This document shows positions 8,880 to 16,955 of a DNA stretch of 64,000 bases, piece after piece (positions within the stretch are counted from its first letter, which is position 1; every line of letters begins with the position of its first letter). A program made the position numbers and the translations under genes. Under the pieces are notes generated by a model, which saw nothing but the letters and a program-made list of their open reading frames with translations, made no database searches and was not told where the DNA came from. The stretch lies in NCBI GenBank assembly GCA_903826775.1, contig CAIKFU010000104.1, positions 51,686-115,685 on the forward strand, written 5' to 3'. Origin of the DNA: an uncultured beta proteobacterium (lineage in GTDB: Bacteria; Pseudomonadota; Gammaproteobacteria; Burkholderiales; Burkholderiaceae).

Positions 8880-9671
8880 TTAATGAGCCAAACCTGCATC
8901 ATTCGATGCGGCAATAAACCCGGGTATTCGCGTACTTTTTTCAATGCGAGCCATCACGCGATTGACCGCAAATGCCGACAATGCATATAGGGCTGTTACG
9001 GCTAAGTAAATTTCAACTCCATGCGATGTTTCTTCTTGGGCCTGCATCGCAAATAGAGTCAATTCAGGAACAGAAACCGCAAAAGCCACCGACGAATTCT
9101 TAATCAGGTTCATGCTCTCAGATGTGAGTGGTGGCAAAACTATCCGCAGAGCCATGGGAAGAATGACATAACGATAACTTTGTATCGTCGTAAGCCCCAA
9201 TGCCGTGGCAGCCATTCTTTGTCCTGATGGCAGGGACTGAATACCCGCCCTAACCTGCTCTGCAATCCGAGCGGAGGTAAAAAACCCCAAAGCAATACTC
9301 ACCAGCAAATAGGATGGAAATGCCTTAAGCGACGGAATGAATGCGGGGATTACGTGATACCAAAGGAACACCTGGACTAAAATTGGAATATTGCGAAATA
9401 ATTCAACCCAAGCCGTAGATAAAGCAATGAGAAATGAGGTACCCCTCCCCGACTTGGGTAAGGTCCTCAAGGTACCCATTACCGCCCCTAGAATTAGGGC
9501 AATCGCCAAACCCAACCCAGCTACTGCAAGCGTCCAACCCCATGCCTTTAGCAACCAGTCTAGATAACTAGGGTCGGCATTTTTTCCAAGGCCAAATAGC
9601 GCAGAAAAGCAGTGGTCTACGACTTCACCATCTAAGGTGTTCTTGCAAAAAACACCCATATCTAAAGACAT
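8880..9671 (-). CDS. gltJ: Glutamate/aspartate ABC importer, permease subunit
   Basis: 263 residues. An N-terminal extension with two cysteines (FCKNTLDGEVVDHC) precedes the first span, as in other GltJ proteins. About five spans follow, and the EAA loop is QVRAGIQSLPSGQRMAATALG. It is the second half of the permease heterodimer. Only four bases separate it from gltI, indicating one transcript. Confidence 0.88.
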   Translation of the reverse strand: MSLDMGVFCKNTLDGEVVDHCFSALFGLGKNADPSYLDWLLKAWGWTLAVAGLGLAIALILGAVMGTLRTLPKSGRGTSFLIALSTAWVELFRNIPILVQVFLWYHVIPAFIPSLKAFPSYLLVSIALGFFTSARIAEQVRAGIQSLPSGQRMAATALGLTTIQSYRYVILPMALRIVLPPLTSESMNLIKNSSVAFAVSVPELTLFAMQAQEETSHGVEIYLAVTALYALSAFAVNRVMARIEKSTRIPGFIAASNDAGLAH

Positions 9672-9675
9672 AGAT

Positions 9676-10614
9676 TTATTTCTTTATGTAGTCTTCTGCT
9701 GGTTTGTCATTCAAGTTCGTCCAGGCATTTTTAGTGTTTGCGGATAACTCAAGACCAACAACAATATTTTTTGGGGGAATGGGCTTTAGGAACCACTTGT
9801 CCCAAAGTTTGGGCATATTGCCATTCTTAACAATTTTTGCAATTGCATCATTGACTGCGGCCTTAAATTCAGGATCGTCCTTGCGAACCATAATGGCTAT
9901 GGGTTCAGTGCTTAGTACCTCGCCGACTATTTTATAGTCTTTGGGGTTTTTAGCATTGGCGATATTGCCCGCTAGTATTGAGCCGTCCATCACAAAAGCA
10001 TCTGCACGTCCGGACTCTAAGAGCAGAAAGCTATCCGCATGATCCTTGCCAAACACCTCATCAAAATTCACGCCCGTAGCCTTTTCATGCTTGCGCAACA
10101 ACTGCACAGAAGTGGTTCCAGTTGTTGTAGCGACTTTCTTACCATTCAGTTGGGCAATTGAGGTAATTCCAGAATTGGCTTTTACGGCTATCCTGACCTC
10201 CTCCACGTAAAGAGTGTTGGCAAAACCGACATCCTTTGCACGCGCTACATTATTTGTTGTAGTGCCGCACTCAATATCCACTGTCCCGTTTTGCACCAAA
10301 GGTACTCGATTTTGGGATGTTACTGGCTGGTAATTGATCCGTAAAGTACTTAAATTCAACTTGTCTTTAATGTCTGCAAGAATCATTCGGCAAACCTCTA
10401 CGTGGTAGCCGTCGAACCGACTATCCCCTGTTGTGTAGGACATCGGTATCGAGGATTCGCGAACCCCCATCGTTATAGCGCCTGACGATTTGATCTTATC
10501 CAAGGTAGGACTTGCAGCGACTGCCCCTTGGGCTGAAAATCCAAAAATCGAAGCCACCAAGAGGGGTGCGACGATTGACGCTAAAGGCAATGGAATGATT
10601 CTTAAATTTTTCAT
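9676..10614 (-). CDS. gltI: Periplasmic glutamate/aspartate-binding protein
   Basis: 312 residues with a signal peptide (LASIVAPLLVASIFGFSAQGAVAA). The mature part is a type-3 solute-binding fold (TLDKIKSSGAITMGVRESS opening; VEVCRMILADIK; the GKKVATTTGTTSVQLL hinge segment). It captures glutamate/aspartate and delivers it to GltJK. As first gene of the operon it sits divergently from the OGT-like gene across 142 bp. Ligand identity is by family resemblance. Confidence 0.88.
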   Translation of the reverse strand: MKNLRIIPLPLASIVAPLLVASIFGFSAQGAVAASPTLDKIKSSGAITMGVRESSIPMSYTTGDSRFDGYHVEVCRMILADIKDKLNLSTLRINYQPVTSQNRVPLVQNGTVDIECGTTTNNVARAKDVGFANTLYVEEVRIAVKANSGITSIAQLNGKKVATTTGTTSVQLLRKHEKATGVNFDEVFGKDHADSFLLLESGRADAFVMDGSILAGNIANAKNPKDYKIVGEVLSTEPIAIMVRKDDPEFKAAVNDAIAKIVKNGNMPKLWDKWFLKPIPPKNIVVGLELSANTKNAWTNLNDKPAEDYIKK

Positions 10615-10722
10615 AGTCTTCTATTTAGCTAACATTTGAATGGAGTAGGTGCCGTTCGTCAGGCTTCAGCAACTTCAGAACGACACCCATTTTTATCAGA
10701 TATTTCAATATAAATCTATAGG

Positions 10723-10750
10723 TTGCCTACAAAATTAAACATATTAGAAT
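10723..10750 (+). promoter_or_regulatory. Possible promoter placing the TPR-OGT 1 transcript start near its ATG
   Basis: TTGCCT (10723-10728) and TAGAAT (10745-10750) are separated by 16 bp. The -10 ends only six bases before the ATG at 10757, and no ribosome site is visible. If used, it would give a nearly leaderless message. Confidence 0.3.
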
Positions 10751-10756
10751 GATCGC

Positions 10757-12817
10757 ATGAAAAAAGAAGAGGCTAATCAGTTATTTATCCAAGCCCACCA
10801 TGCGCAACAAAATGGGGATCTGATTTCCGCAGAAAAGCTCTTTCAAGCAGGATTGAAACTGGATCCTGAAAACTTTAATGCCCTTAATTTACTGGGCATT
10901 GTAGCCATTCAAATACATGATTTTCCTCTAGCGATTCGATCAATCGAAGCAGCAATTTTGCTTAACCGGAGCAATGCCTTATCTTTCGCCAATCTCGGAT
11001 TTGCGCAGCATGCCATAAAAATGCATGAGCAGGCTGAAATGAGCTACCAAAATGCGCTCAACATTAACCCTCAATTAACCGACGTGCTTTTTAATCAGGG
11101 CAATCTTTATTGTGATACCGGCGAATTCAACAAAGCCATTCTCAGCTATCAAAAGGCCATTGCAATTCAACCGAACCACTTACTATTGAATAACCTTGGC
11201 ACTGCCTTCAAGGAACTCAAGGAATGGGATAAGGCGCTAGCTAGCTACCAACAATCCATTTCCCTTAACCCCAATTTTGCCATTGCCTACAATAATATCG
11301 GCTCGATTTTATTGGAATTGCGTGATTACAACCGTGCAGAGACGTATTTTTCCAAGGCCTTAGCACTCAATCCGAACTATGTGGAAGCTCACGTAGGACG
11401 CGGGAATGCATTTTTTAATCGCAAACAGTATCAAGATGCTATTAGCGACTATGGCAAAGCAATCGACATCAATCCCAACTTTCCGTTTATTCGCGGAAGT
11501 CTTTTCCACGCGAAAAGCCTATGTTGCGATTGGGGTCAATTTGATACGACTTTCAAACTCATTGTAGATAAAGTTCAAAACGGCGAACAAGTCATTGAAC
11601 CCTTTGCATTTATTGGAGCATCCCAATCTGAATCCGACTCACTCTTATGCTCAACGACATTCATAGAGAATCAAATCAAGACGAATCAACGTCCATTTGC
11701 ATATCCCCCACCATCAACAAAAAAAATTAAAGTCGGCTACCTATGCGGTGAATTCAGGCATCAAGCAACATCAATTCTGATGGCAGAGCTATATGAATTG
11801 CACGATAAAACTTCCTTTGAAATCTATGCATTCGATAATGGCTGGGATGATGCAAGCAATATTCGACAGCGTCTCAATGTTGCATTCCATGAAATATTGG
11901 ATATCTCCCTTTTAAATGATTTCCAAGCGGCTAAACTCATCAACGATTTGGGAATAGACATATTGGTTAACCTAAATGGATTTTTTGGTAGGCCTAGAAA
12001 TGGAATTTTTGCACTTAAGCCATGCCCGATTCAGGTTTCCTATCTTGGCTGGCCAGGCACTATGGGCACCAAGTTCATGGATTACTTAATTGCTGATGAG
12101 ATTACGATTCCGCTTTCCAGTCGCCGTTATTATTCTGAAGAAATTCTTTACCTGCCAAACTCCTACCAAGTAAACGATCGACAGCGGAAGGCATCAAACA
12201 AGCGGTTTATTCGTTCGGAATTCGGCTTGCCTGAACAAGGGTTTGTCTTTTGCTGCTTCAACAATAGCTATAAGCTAAATCCAATGATTTTTGATTCTTG
12301 GATGAAAATCCTGTCAAAAGTAGATGGCAGCGTACTTTGGTTACTGGAAGAAGATGGTCAAATGGGTTCTAACCTCCACCGAGAAGCAGAGGCAAGAGGC
12401 GTTAACGGATCACGCTTGGTCTTCGCAAAACGTCTAGATTTTCCAGAGCATCTAGCAAGGCACTCTCTGGCAGATTTATTTCTGGACACGCTTCCTTATA
12501 ACGCCCATACAACTGCAAGCGATGCCCTATGGGTTGGCCTTCCAGTTTTAACCTGCCTTGGAAATACATTTCCAGGTAGGGTGGCGGCTAGCCTGTTAAA
12601 CGCGTTAGATGTACCCGAATTGATTACCCAAACCCTGACTGAATATGAATTATTGGCAATTGAACTGGCCTGCAATCCCAACAAACTGGCTTCAATAAAA
12701 ACAAAGTTGCTTCACAACAGATCTATTGCACCTTTATTTGATACCCCACTATTTACAAATGCAATTGAAAAAGCCTATTGCAAAATTTTCCAACAGTTTC
12801 ACTTCCCCAAGCAATGA
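10757..12817 (+). CDS. TPR protein with O-GlcNAc-transferase-like (SPINDLY, GT41) domain, paralogue 1
   Basis: 686 residues. Residues 1 to about 240 are TPR repeats (for example SYQKAIAIQPN and ISDYGKAIDINPN). From about 320 to the end is a GT41-type domain: KVGYLCGEFRHQATS, the QVSYLGWPGTMG loop, the NSYKLNP segment, and LPYNAHTTASDALW near the nucleotide-sugar site. GT41 enzymes transfer GlcNAc or related sugars to Ser/Thr of proteins. The motif equivalent to eukaryotic DFGNHP reads EFRHQA, so the histidine position is Q336. No signal peptide is seen, so the protein should be cytoplasmic. It stands 144 bp before a paralogue on the same strand. The target protein is unknown. Confidence 0.8.
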   Translation: MKKEEANQLFIQAHHAQQNGDLISAEKLFQAGLKLDPENFNALNLLGIVAIQIHDFPLAIRSIEAAILLNRSNALSFANLGFAQHAIKMHEQAEMSYQNALNINPQLTDVLFNQGNLYCDTGEFNKAILSYQKAIAIQPNHLLLNNLGTAFKELKEWDKALASYQQSISLNPNFAIAYNNIGSILLELRDYNRAETYFSKALALNPNYVEAHVGRGNAFFNRKQYQDAISDYGKAIDINPNFPFIRGSLFHAKSLCCDWGQFDTTFKLIVDKVQNGEQVIEPFAFIGASQSESDSLLCSTTFIENQIKTNQRPFAYPPPSTKKIKVGYLCGEFRHQATSILMAELYELHDKTSFEIYAFDNGWDDASNIRQRLNVAFHEILDISLLNDFQAAKLINDLGIDILVNLNGFFGRPRNGIFALKPCPIQVSYLGWPGTMGTKFMDYLIADEITIPLSSRRYYSEEILYLPNSYQVNDRQRKASNKRFIRSEFGLPEQGFVFCCFNNSYKLNPMIFDSWMKILSKVDGSVLWLLEEDGQMGSNLHREAEARGVNGSRLVFAKRLDFPEHLARHSLADLFLDTLPYNAHTTASDALWVGLPVLTCLGNTFPGRVAASLLNALDVPELITQTLTEYELLAIELACNPNKLASIKTKLLHNRSIAPLFDTPLFTNAIEKAYCKIFQQFHFPKQ

Positions 12818-12961
12818 TTTCACCAAGTAGCTTCCTGCATCACGCGTTCCAGAAATGACTTGCCATAAAATATACGATCTAACTGAAAAAGGAATTGAAT
12901 CGGGAAGGGCGATAAAGTCAACAATTTTGGTATTAATACTCACCTTTTCCGCAGTTAAAAA

Positions 12962-15151
12962 ATGAATAGCCCCCTCGAATTAATGTTGCAACAGGCCGTA
13001 CAAGCGTTTCAAAGCGGAAACTTCAATACTGCCGAAGTAACCCTTAGCAGGATTTTGCTAGCCCATTCCAAAAATTTACCAGCCCTCCATATCCTTGGAT
13101 TAATTAAGGCTTCCCAATCAAAACACAAGGAAGCGGCTGAATTGCTAAAGAGGGCGGTTCGCCTTAGTCCAAATGACCCTTCGCTGCAATACAACCTAGC
13201 GAAGGCTCTCCAAGATGCAGGCGCTGATAAGGACTCCTTGCCGCATCACAAAAAAGCAATTGGGCTATCCCCGAATAATCATGAAGCTTGGCTCAATTAC
13301 GGAAAAAGTTTAGCTCGCCTGAAGTTCGATGACGAGGCTTTGGCTGCGTTTACAAAAGCTTTACGCCTAAGGCCTGACTATGCTGAGGCATTGTTAAATA
13401 TTGGCGCTACCTTAAAGGAACTTAAGCGCTACGATGAGGCGCTAAGCTATGCCGATCAAGCCTTAGGATTTAACCCCAACTTAACTGAGGCTTTGTCAAA
13501 CAAAGGCGTTGCTTATAAAGCACTCAAACGCTATGACGAAGCGCTGGCGTCCTATGAAAAAGCGATTAGCCTAAACCCGGATAGCCCCGATGCGTGGACC
13601 AACAGGGGCATCCTTTTTAATGAACTCAAACGCTATGACGAAGCGCTGGCGTCCTATGAAAAAGCGATTAGCCTAAACCCGGATAGCCCCGATGCGTGGA
13701 CCAACAGGGGGGTGTCTTATCAAGAACTCAAACGCTATGACGAAGCGCTGGCGTCCTATGAAAAAGCGATTAGCCTAAACCCGAATTTTGATTATCTTTT
13801 GGGTAATTATGTTCACATAAAATTACTGGTTGGTAAATGGAATCGGCTTGATACTGAAACCAGGCTTTTAGCAGAAAAGGTTCACTCCAATAAAAAGATT
13901 ACTAGCCCTTTTGCACTCCTATCCATCATTGATTCACCGGCATTGCATTTTGAAGCTTCAAAAATTTGGGCAAACGATAAAGCTCCCCCCAATTTTTCTT
14001 TGCCCCCCATACCAAAAACTGTAGGCCATAAAATTCGCATTGGCTATTTCTCAGCAGACTTCGGAAATCACCCCGTTTCTTTTTTAACCGCTGAACTCTT
14101 TGAGCTGCATGACACAAGCCAATTTGAGCTCTATGCATTCTCTCTTAGAAAGAATGAAGAAGTCGATATTCAACTGAGAATCAAAAAATCGTTTAGCCAA
14201 TTTTTTGATGTACACAACAAAAGCGATAAAGAGGTTGCGCAAATTGCCAGAGATGTGGGGATTGATATAGCCATCGATTTAGGGGGGTTTACTTCTCACA
14301 ATCGCCCAGGCATATTTTCTTTCCGTGCAGCCCCTATTCAAATGAGCTATATCGGGTACCTAGGAACCATGGGCGCCAAATATTTTGATTATCTAATAGC
14401 CGATCCAACCCTGATTCCGCCTAATGCACAACAGTATTATTCGGAAAAAATCATCTACCTTCCCAGTTACCAAGTAAACGATAGCAAAAGAAAAATCTCC
14501 GATAAGGTCTTTACACGAGAAGAGCTTGGATTGCCTAAAGAAGGCTTTGTGTTCTGCTGTTTTAATAATAACTATAAAATTTTACCGACAACTTTTGATT
14601 CATGGATGCGCATACTAAAGGCTGTAGATGCCAGCACTCTTTTTTTATACGCTGATAATGAATGGTCTGAAGCAAATTTAAAAAAAGAAGCGGAGAAAAG
14701 GGGCATTAACAGCCAAAGGCTGGTTTTTGGCAAGCGCGTATCACTCGATGACTATTTAGCCCGCTATCGAGTCTGCGATTTGTTTTTAGATACCTCGCCC
14801 TATAACGCTGGCACAACTGCTAGCGATGCGCTTTGGACCGGGATACCCGTTATCACCTTGTCGGGGCAGGCATTTCCTGCAAGGGTTGCAAGCAGCCTGC
14901 TCAATGCAATTGCATTGCCAGAGCTCATTACTCAGACACCAGCAGAGTATGAATCGCTAGCAATTCGGTTGGCAACAAATCCAAATGAACTCAATCAACT
15001 TAAAAAGAAGTTAGCAGACCATCGCCTTACCACTTTACTATTCAACACACCGCTCTTCACAAAACACCTTGAAATGGCTTATACCAAGGCATATGAATGC
15101 TACCAAGCAGGCATAGAACCAGATCACCTGTACATTGAAAATAGTAATTGA
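12962..15151 (+). CDS. TPR protein with O-GlcNAc-transferase-like (SPINDLY, GT41) domain, paralogue 2
   Basis: 729 residues. The N-terminal 290 or so are TPR units, three of which (LKRYDEALASYEKAISLNP) are nearly identical at DNA level. The C-terminal half is a GT41-type domain with GYFSADFGNHPVS (H370 at the conserved histidine position), QMSYIGYLGTMG and SPYNAGTTASDALW. In the last motif the usual HTT histidine is glycine, a variant also known in bacterial SPINDLY proteins. No signal peptide is seen and no Shine-Dalgarno sequence is obvious. It follows its paralogue in tandem, probably a duplication followed by divergence. Substrate unknown. Confidence 0.8.
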   Translation: MNSPLELMLQQAVQAFQSGNFNTAEVTLSRILLAHSKNLPALHILGLIKASQSKHKEAAELLKRAVRLSPNDPSLQYNLAKALQDAGADKDSLPHHKKAIGLSPNNHEAWLNYGKSLARLKFDDEALAAFTKALRLRPDYAEALLNIGATLKELKRYDEALSYADQALGFNPNLTEALSNKGVAYKALKRYDEALASYEKAISLNPDSPDAWTNRGILFNELKRYDEALASYEKAISLNPDSPDAWTNRGVSYQELKRYDEALASYEKAISLNPNFDYLLGNYVHIKLLVGKWNRLDTETRLLAEKVHSNKKITSPFALLSIIDSPALHFEASKIWANDKAPPNFSLPPIPKTVGHKIRIGYFSADFGNHPVSFLTAELFELHDTSQFELYAFSLRKNEEVDIQLRIKKSFSQFFDVHNKSDKEVAQIARDVGIDIAIDLGGFTSHNRPGIFSFRAAPIQMSYIGYLGTMGAKYFDYLIADPTLIPPNAQQYYSEKIIYLPSYQVNDSKRKISDKVFTREELGLPKEGFVFCCFNNNYKILPTTFDSWMRILKAVDASTLFLYADNEWSEANLKKEAEKRGINSQRLVFGKRVSLDDYLARYRVCDLFLDTSPYNAGTTASDALWTGIPVITLSGQAFPARVASSLLNAIALPELITQTPAEYESLAIRLATNPNELNQLKKKLADHRLTTLLFNTPLFTKHLEMAYTKAYECYQAGIEPDHLYIENSN
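13523..13783 (+). repeat. Three tandem 102-bp TPR-coding repeats
   Basis: Copies start at 13523, 13625 and 13727, an exact 102-bp (34-codon) period equal to one TPR motif. Copies 1 and 2 are identical over 86 bp (13523-13608 and 13625-13710). Copy 3 matches both over its first 57 bp. Neighbouring TPR units have diverged, so this looks like recent duplication or gene conversion. Confidence 0.95.
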
Positions 15152-15340
15152 GGCAGTCGTTGGTCCATTAACGCCAATACAGACTTTTCTGATTTCCCAT
15201 CCAAGACCATTGGGTCCAAAACCCAATATTTGTCTGGTGCGTGATTCTGCTAGATGAATCAATCATAGCTATAGCAGTAAAACAGCTGCATTAAATCAAC
15301 GATGCGTCAGTTCGCCTAAGAATGAATGCATTTCGCCAAG

Positions 15341-15371
15341 AAAAAAACCCACTGTGTTTCCACAGTGGGTT
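15341..15371 (-). terminator. Rho-independent terminator of the porin gene
   Basis: Perfect 10-bp stem, arms 15347-15356 and 15361-15370, with a four-base loop. On the minus strand it is followed by a run of seven T. It lies about 50 bp after the porin stop codon. The rest of the 270-bp space between the OGT-like gene and the porin shows nothing else I can support. Confidence 0.9.
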
Positions 15372-15421
15372 CAATTTACTTCTATTTTCTAAATTCAATA
15401 CTAGCTTACGCTAGCGTTAAA

Positions 15422-16747
15422 TTAGAAAGTGTGACGTACGCCAACTGCGTATTGGTTAGCGCTAGAACCAGCACCAACTGCTCCAGATGTCGAAGCACTA
15501 GTTTGTGTCTGACCATAGATTGCATACAAATTGGTACGCTTGCTCAGGAGGTAGTTTGCACCCAACTGGAAGCCAATAAAGTTAACAGAACCAGGTTGTG
15601 TGTTAGCTACAACGATTGGGCCTGTGTACTTACCGTTACCAATACTTCCCCATGCTTCAATAGTTGGCGTAATAAAGCTACGAACACCGATCTGTTGAGC
15701 GTTACGGTTAACTTGCGCACCTGCAAAACCAGCGGCAGCTGTATCTTGCTGTACTTTACGACCGATCCACTGGAGGTATGCCTTCAAGATACCGAAGTCA
15801 TAAGTACCGGCAACGTAAGTTTGCTTGTCGGAAAGGTTGGTTGCTTGGAAAAGCGTTGTAGATGGAATGAGTTGACCACTAACTGCGCCAGCACCAGCAA
15901 GGTTTACAACCAAGTTGGTTGAATATTGTGCTGCTGTGTATTGAGTCTTGAAGGACTGATAAGCAGCACCAATATACAGTTTTTGCCATGTGAAGTCAGC
16001 ATTTAAGCCCCAACCACTCCAGTTAGCCACGCCACCAGCGGATGGAGCGGATGTGCCGTTGTTGATGAGGGTTGTATTGCCGTTAGCCATTGCGTACATA
16101 CCACCAGCTTTGAAACCACCAAAACTGTCTGTATTAACCATCAACGCATTATCAGCACGGGTTGTATAAGCTGTGTTACCGCCCATACCTGTATTGTTGT
16201 TACCAGCATTGGATGATGGTGTGTAGATTACGTCACCATTCACGTTGTTTTGTTGGTTAGGGCTGGTTGCAGAAGCTTCTTGGAACACAGTGGTGTACTG
16301 ACGTCCAATAGAAAACTGACCAATTCCATTTTTATGCAAACCAACAAATGACTGGCGATTATCAATAGCTGAACCGGTCGTGTTTGTTGTTTGAACAAGT
16401 CCACCAGCCTCTTTAGCCATTGCTGAGCTACCTGACAGTTGAGCTGTTGCTGGGTTTAAGCCCATTTCAACTGTGAACAAAGCTTGCATACCGCCGCCCA
16501 AATCTTCAGTGCCCTTGAAACCCAAACGGCTTGAAGACTCAGCACTTGCGCCAAACTGGCTAGTTGTAGCTTTAGTAACGCCCTTTGATGAAGATGCGCC
16601 ATAAGCTGCGCCATCATTTGCGTTATACGTTGTGTTAGATCCGATGTAACCTACGTCCAAAATACCGTATACGGTTACGCTTGATTGAGCTTGAGCTGCA
16701 CCAGCAAATGCTGTTACCGCTGCAACTGCGAATAGCGATTTTTTCAT
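15422..16747 (-). CDS. Outer-membrane general porin (Burkholderiales OmpC/Omp32 type)
   Basis: 441 residues with a signal peptide (MKKSLFAVAAVTAFAGAAQAQ). Hallmarks of the trimeric 16-strand porins are present: SSVTVYGILDVGYIG at the start of the mature chain, SRLGFKGTEDLGGGMQALFTVEMG, RQSFVGLHKNGIGQFSIGRQYT, and a C-terminal strand ending in phenylalanine (YAVGVRHTF) for BAM recognition. Ser/Thr/Asn/Gly-rich loops include NAGNNNTGMGGN. It forms diffusion channels for small solutes. A TGGAGAT ribosome site precedes the ATG. Confidence 0.93.
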   Translation of the reverse strand: MKKSLFAVAAVTAFAGAAQAQSSVTVYGILDVGYIGSNTTYNANDGAAYGASSSKGVTKATTSQFGASAESSSRLGFKGTEDLGGGMQALFTVEMGLNPATAQLSGSSAMAKEAGGLVQTTNTTGSAIDNRQSFVGLHKNGIGQFSIGRQYTTVFQEASATSPNQQNNVNGDVIYTPSSNAGNNNTGMGGNTAYTTRADNALMVNTDSFGGFKAGGMYAMANGNTTLINNGTSAPSAGGVANWSGWGLNADFTWQKLYIGAAYQSFKTQYTAAQYSTNLVVNLAGAGAVSGQLIPSTTLFQATNLSDKQTYVAGTYDFGILKAYLQWIGRKVQQDTAAAGFAGAQVNRNAQQIGVRSFITPTIEAWGSIGNGKYTGPIVVANTQPGSVNFIGFQLGANYLLSKRTNLYAIYGQTQTSASTSGAVGAGSSANQYAVGVRHTF

Positions 16748-16955
16748 TCTTTAAATCTCCATAAATTGAAAGTAATGCCCAAATGCAACTGGGACCTGTG
16801 AATTTTCCGTCTTTTGGCTTACTAGACTAGGGGTGGGGGCACTTAAACACTCTTTTTGCTTGTCAAAAGGTAGTTTTTTGGTTTTCTTTGTTGTATCTCG
16901 ACAACAAGGCCACACTTTTTGGCTTCTCGCGGCACTTAGATGCCAAAATTGTCAC

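Noticed and set aside
13523..13783. Regular direct repeats that might suggest a CRISPR or minisatellite
   Set aside because: The period is exactly one TPR motif (34 codons), in frame within a long coding region, with no spacer pattern.
15038..15262. A 74-codon minus-strand frame after the second OGT-like gene
   Set aside because: It overlaps the real coding end and has no start signal or recognisable motif.
15326..15922. A 198-codon open frame on the plus strand opposite the porin
   Set aside because: It lies antisense to a well-supported porin gene, overlaps its terminator and has no family resemblance; the bias of the porin codons explains it.
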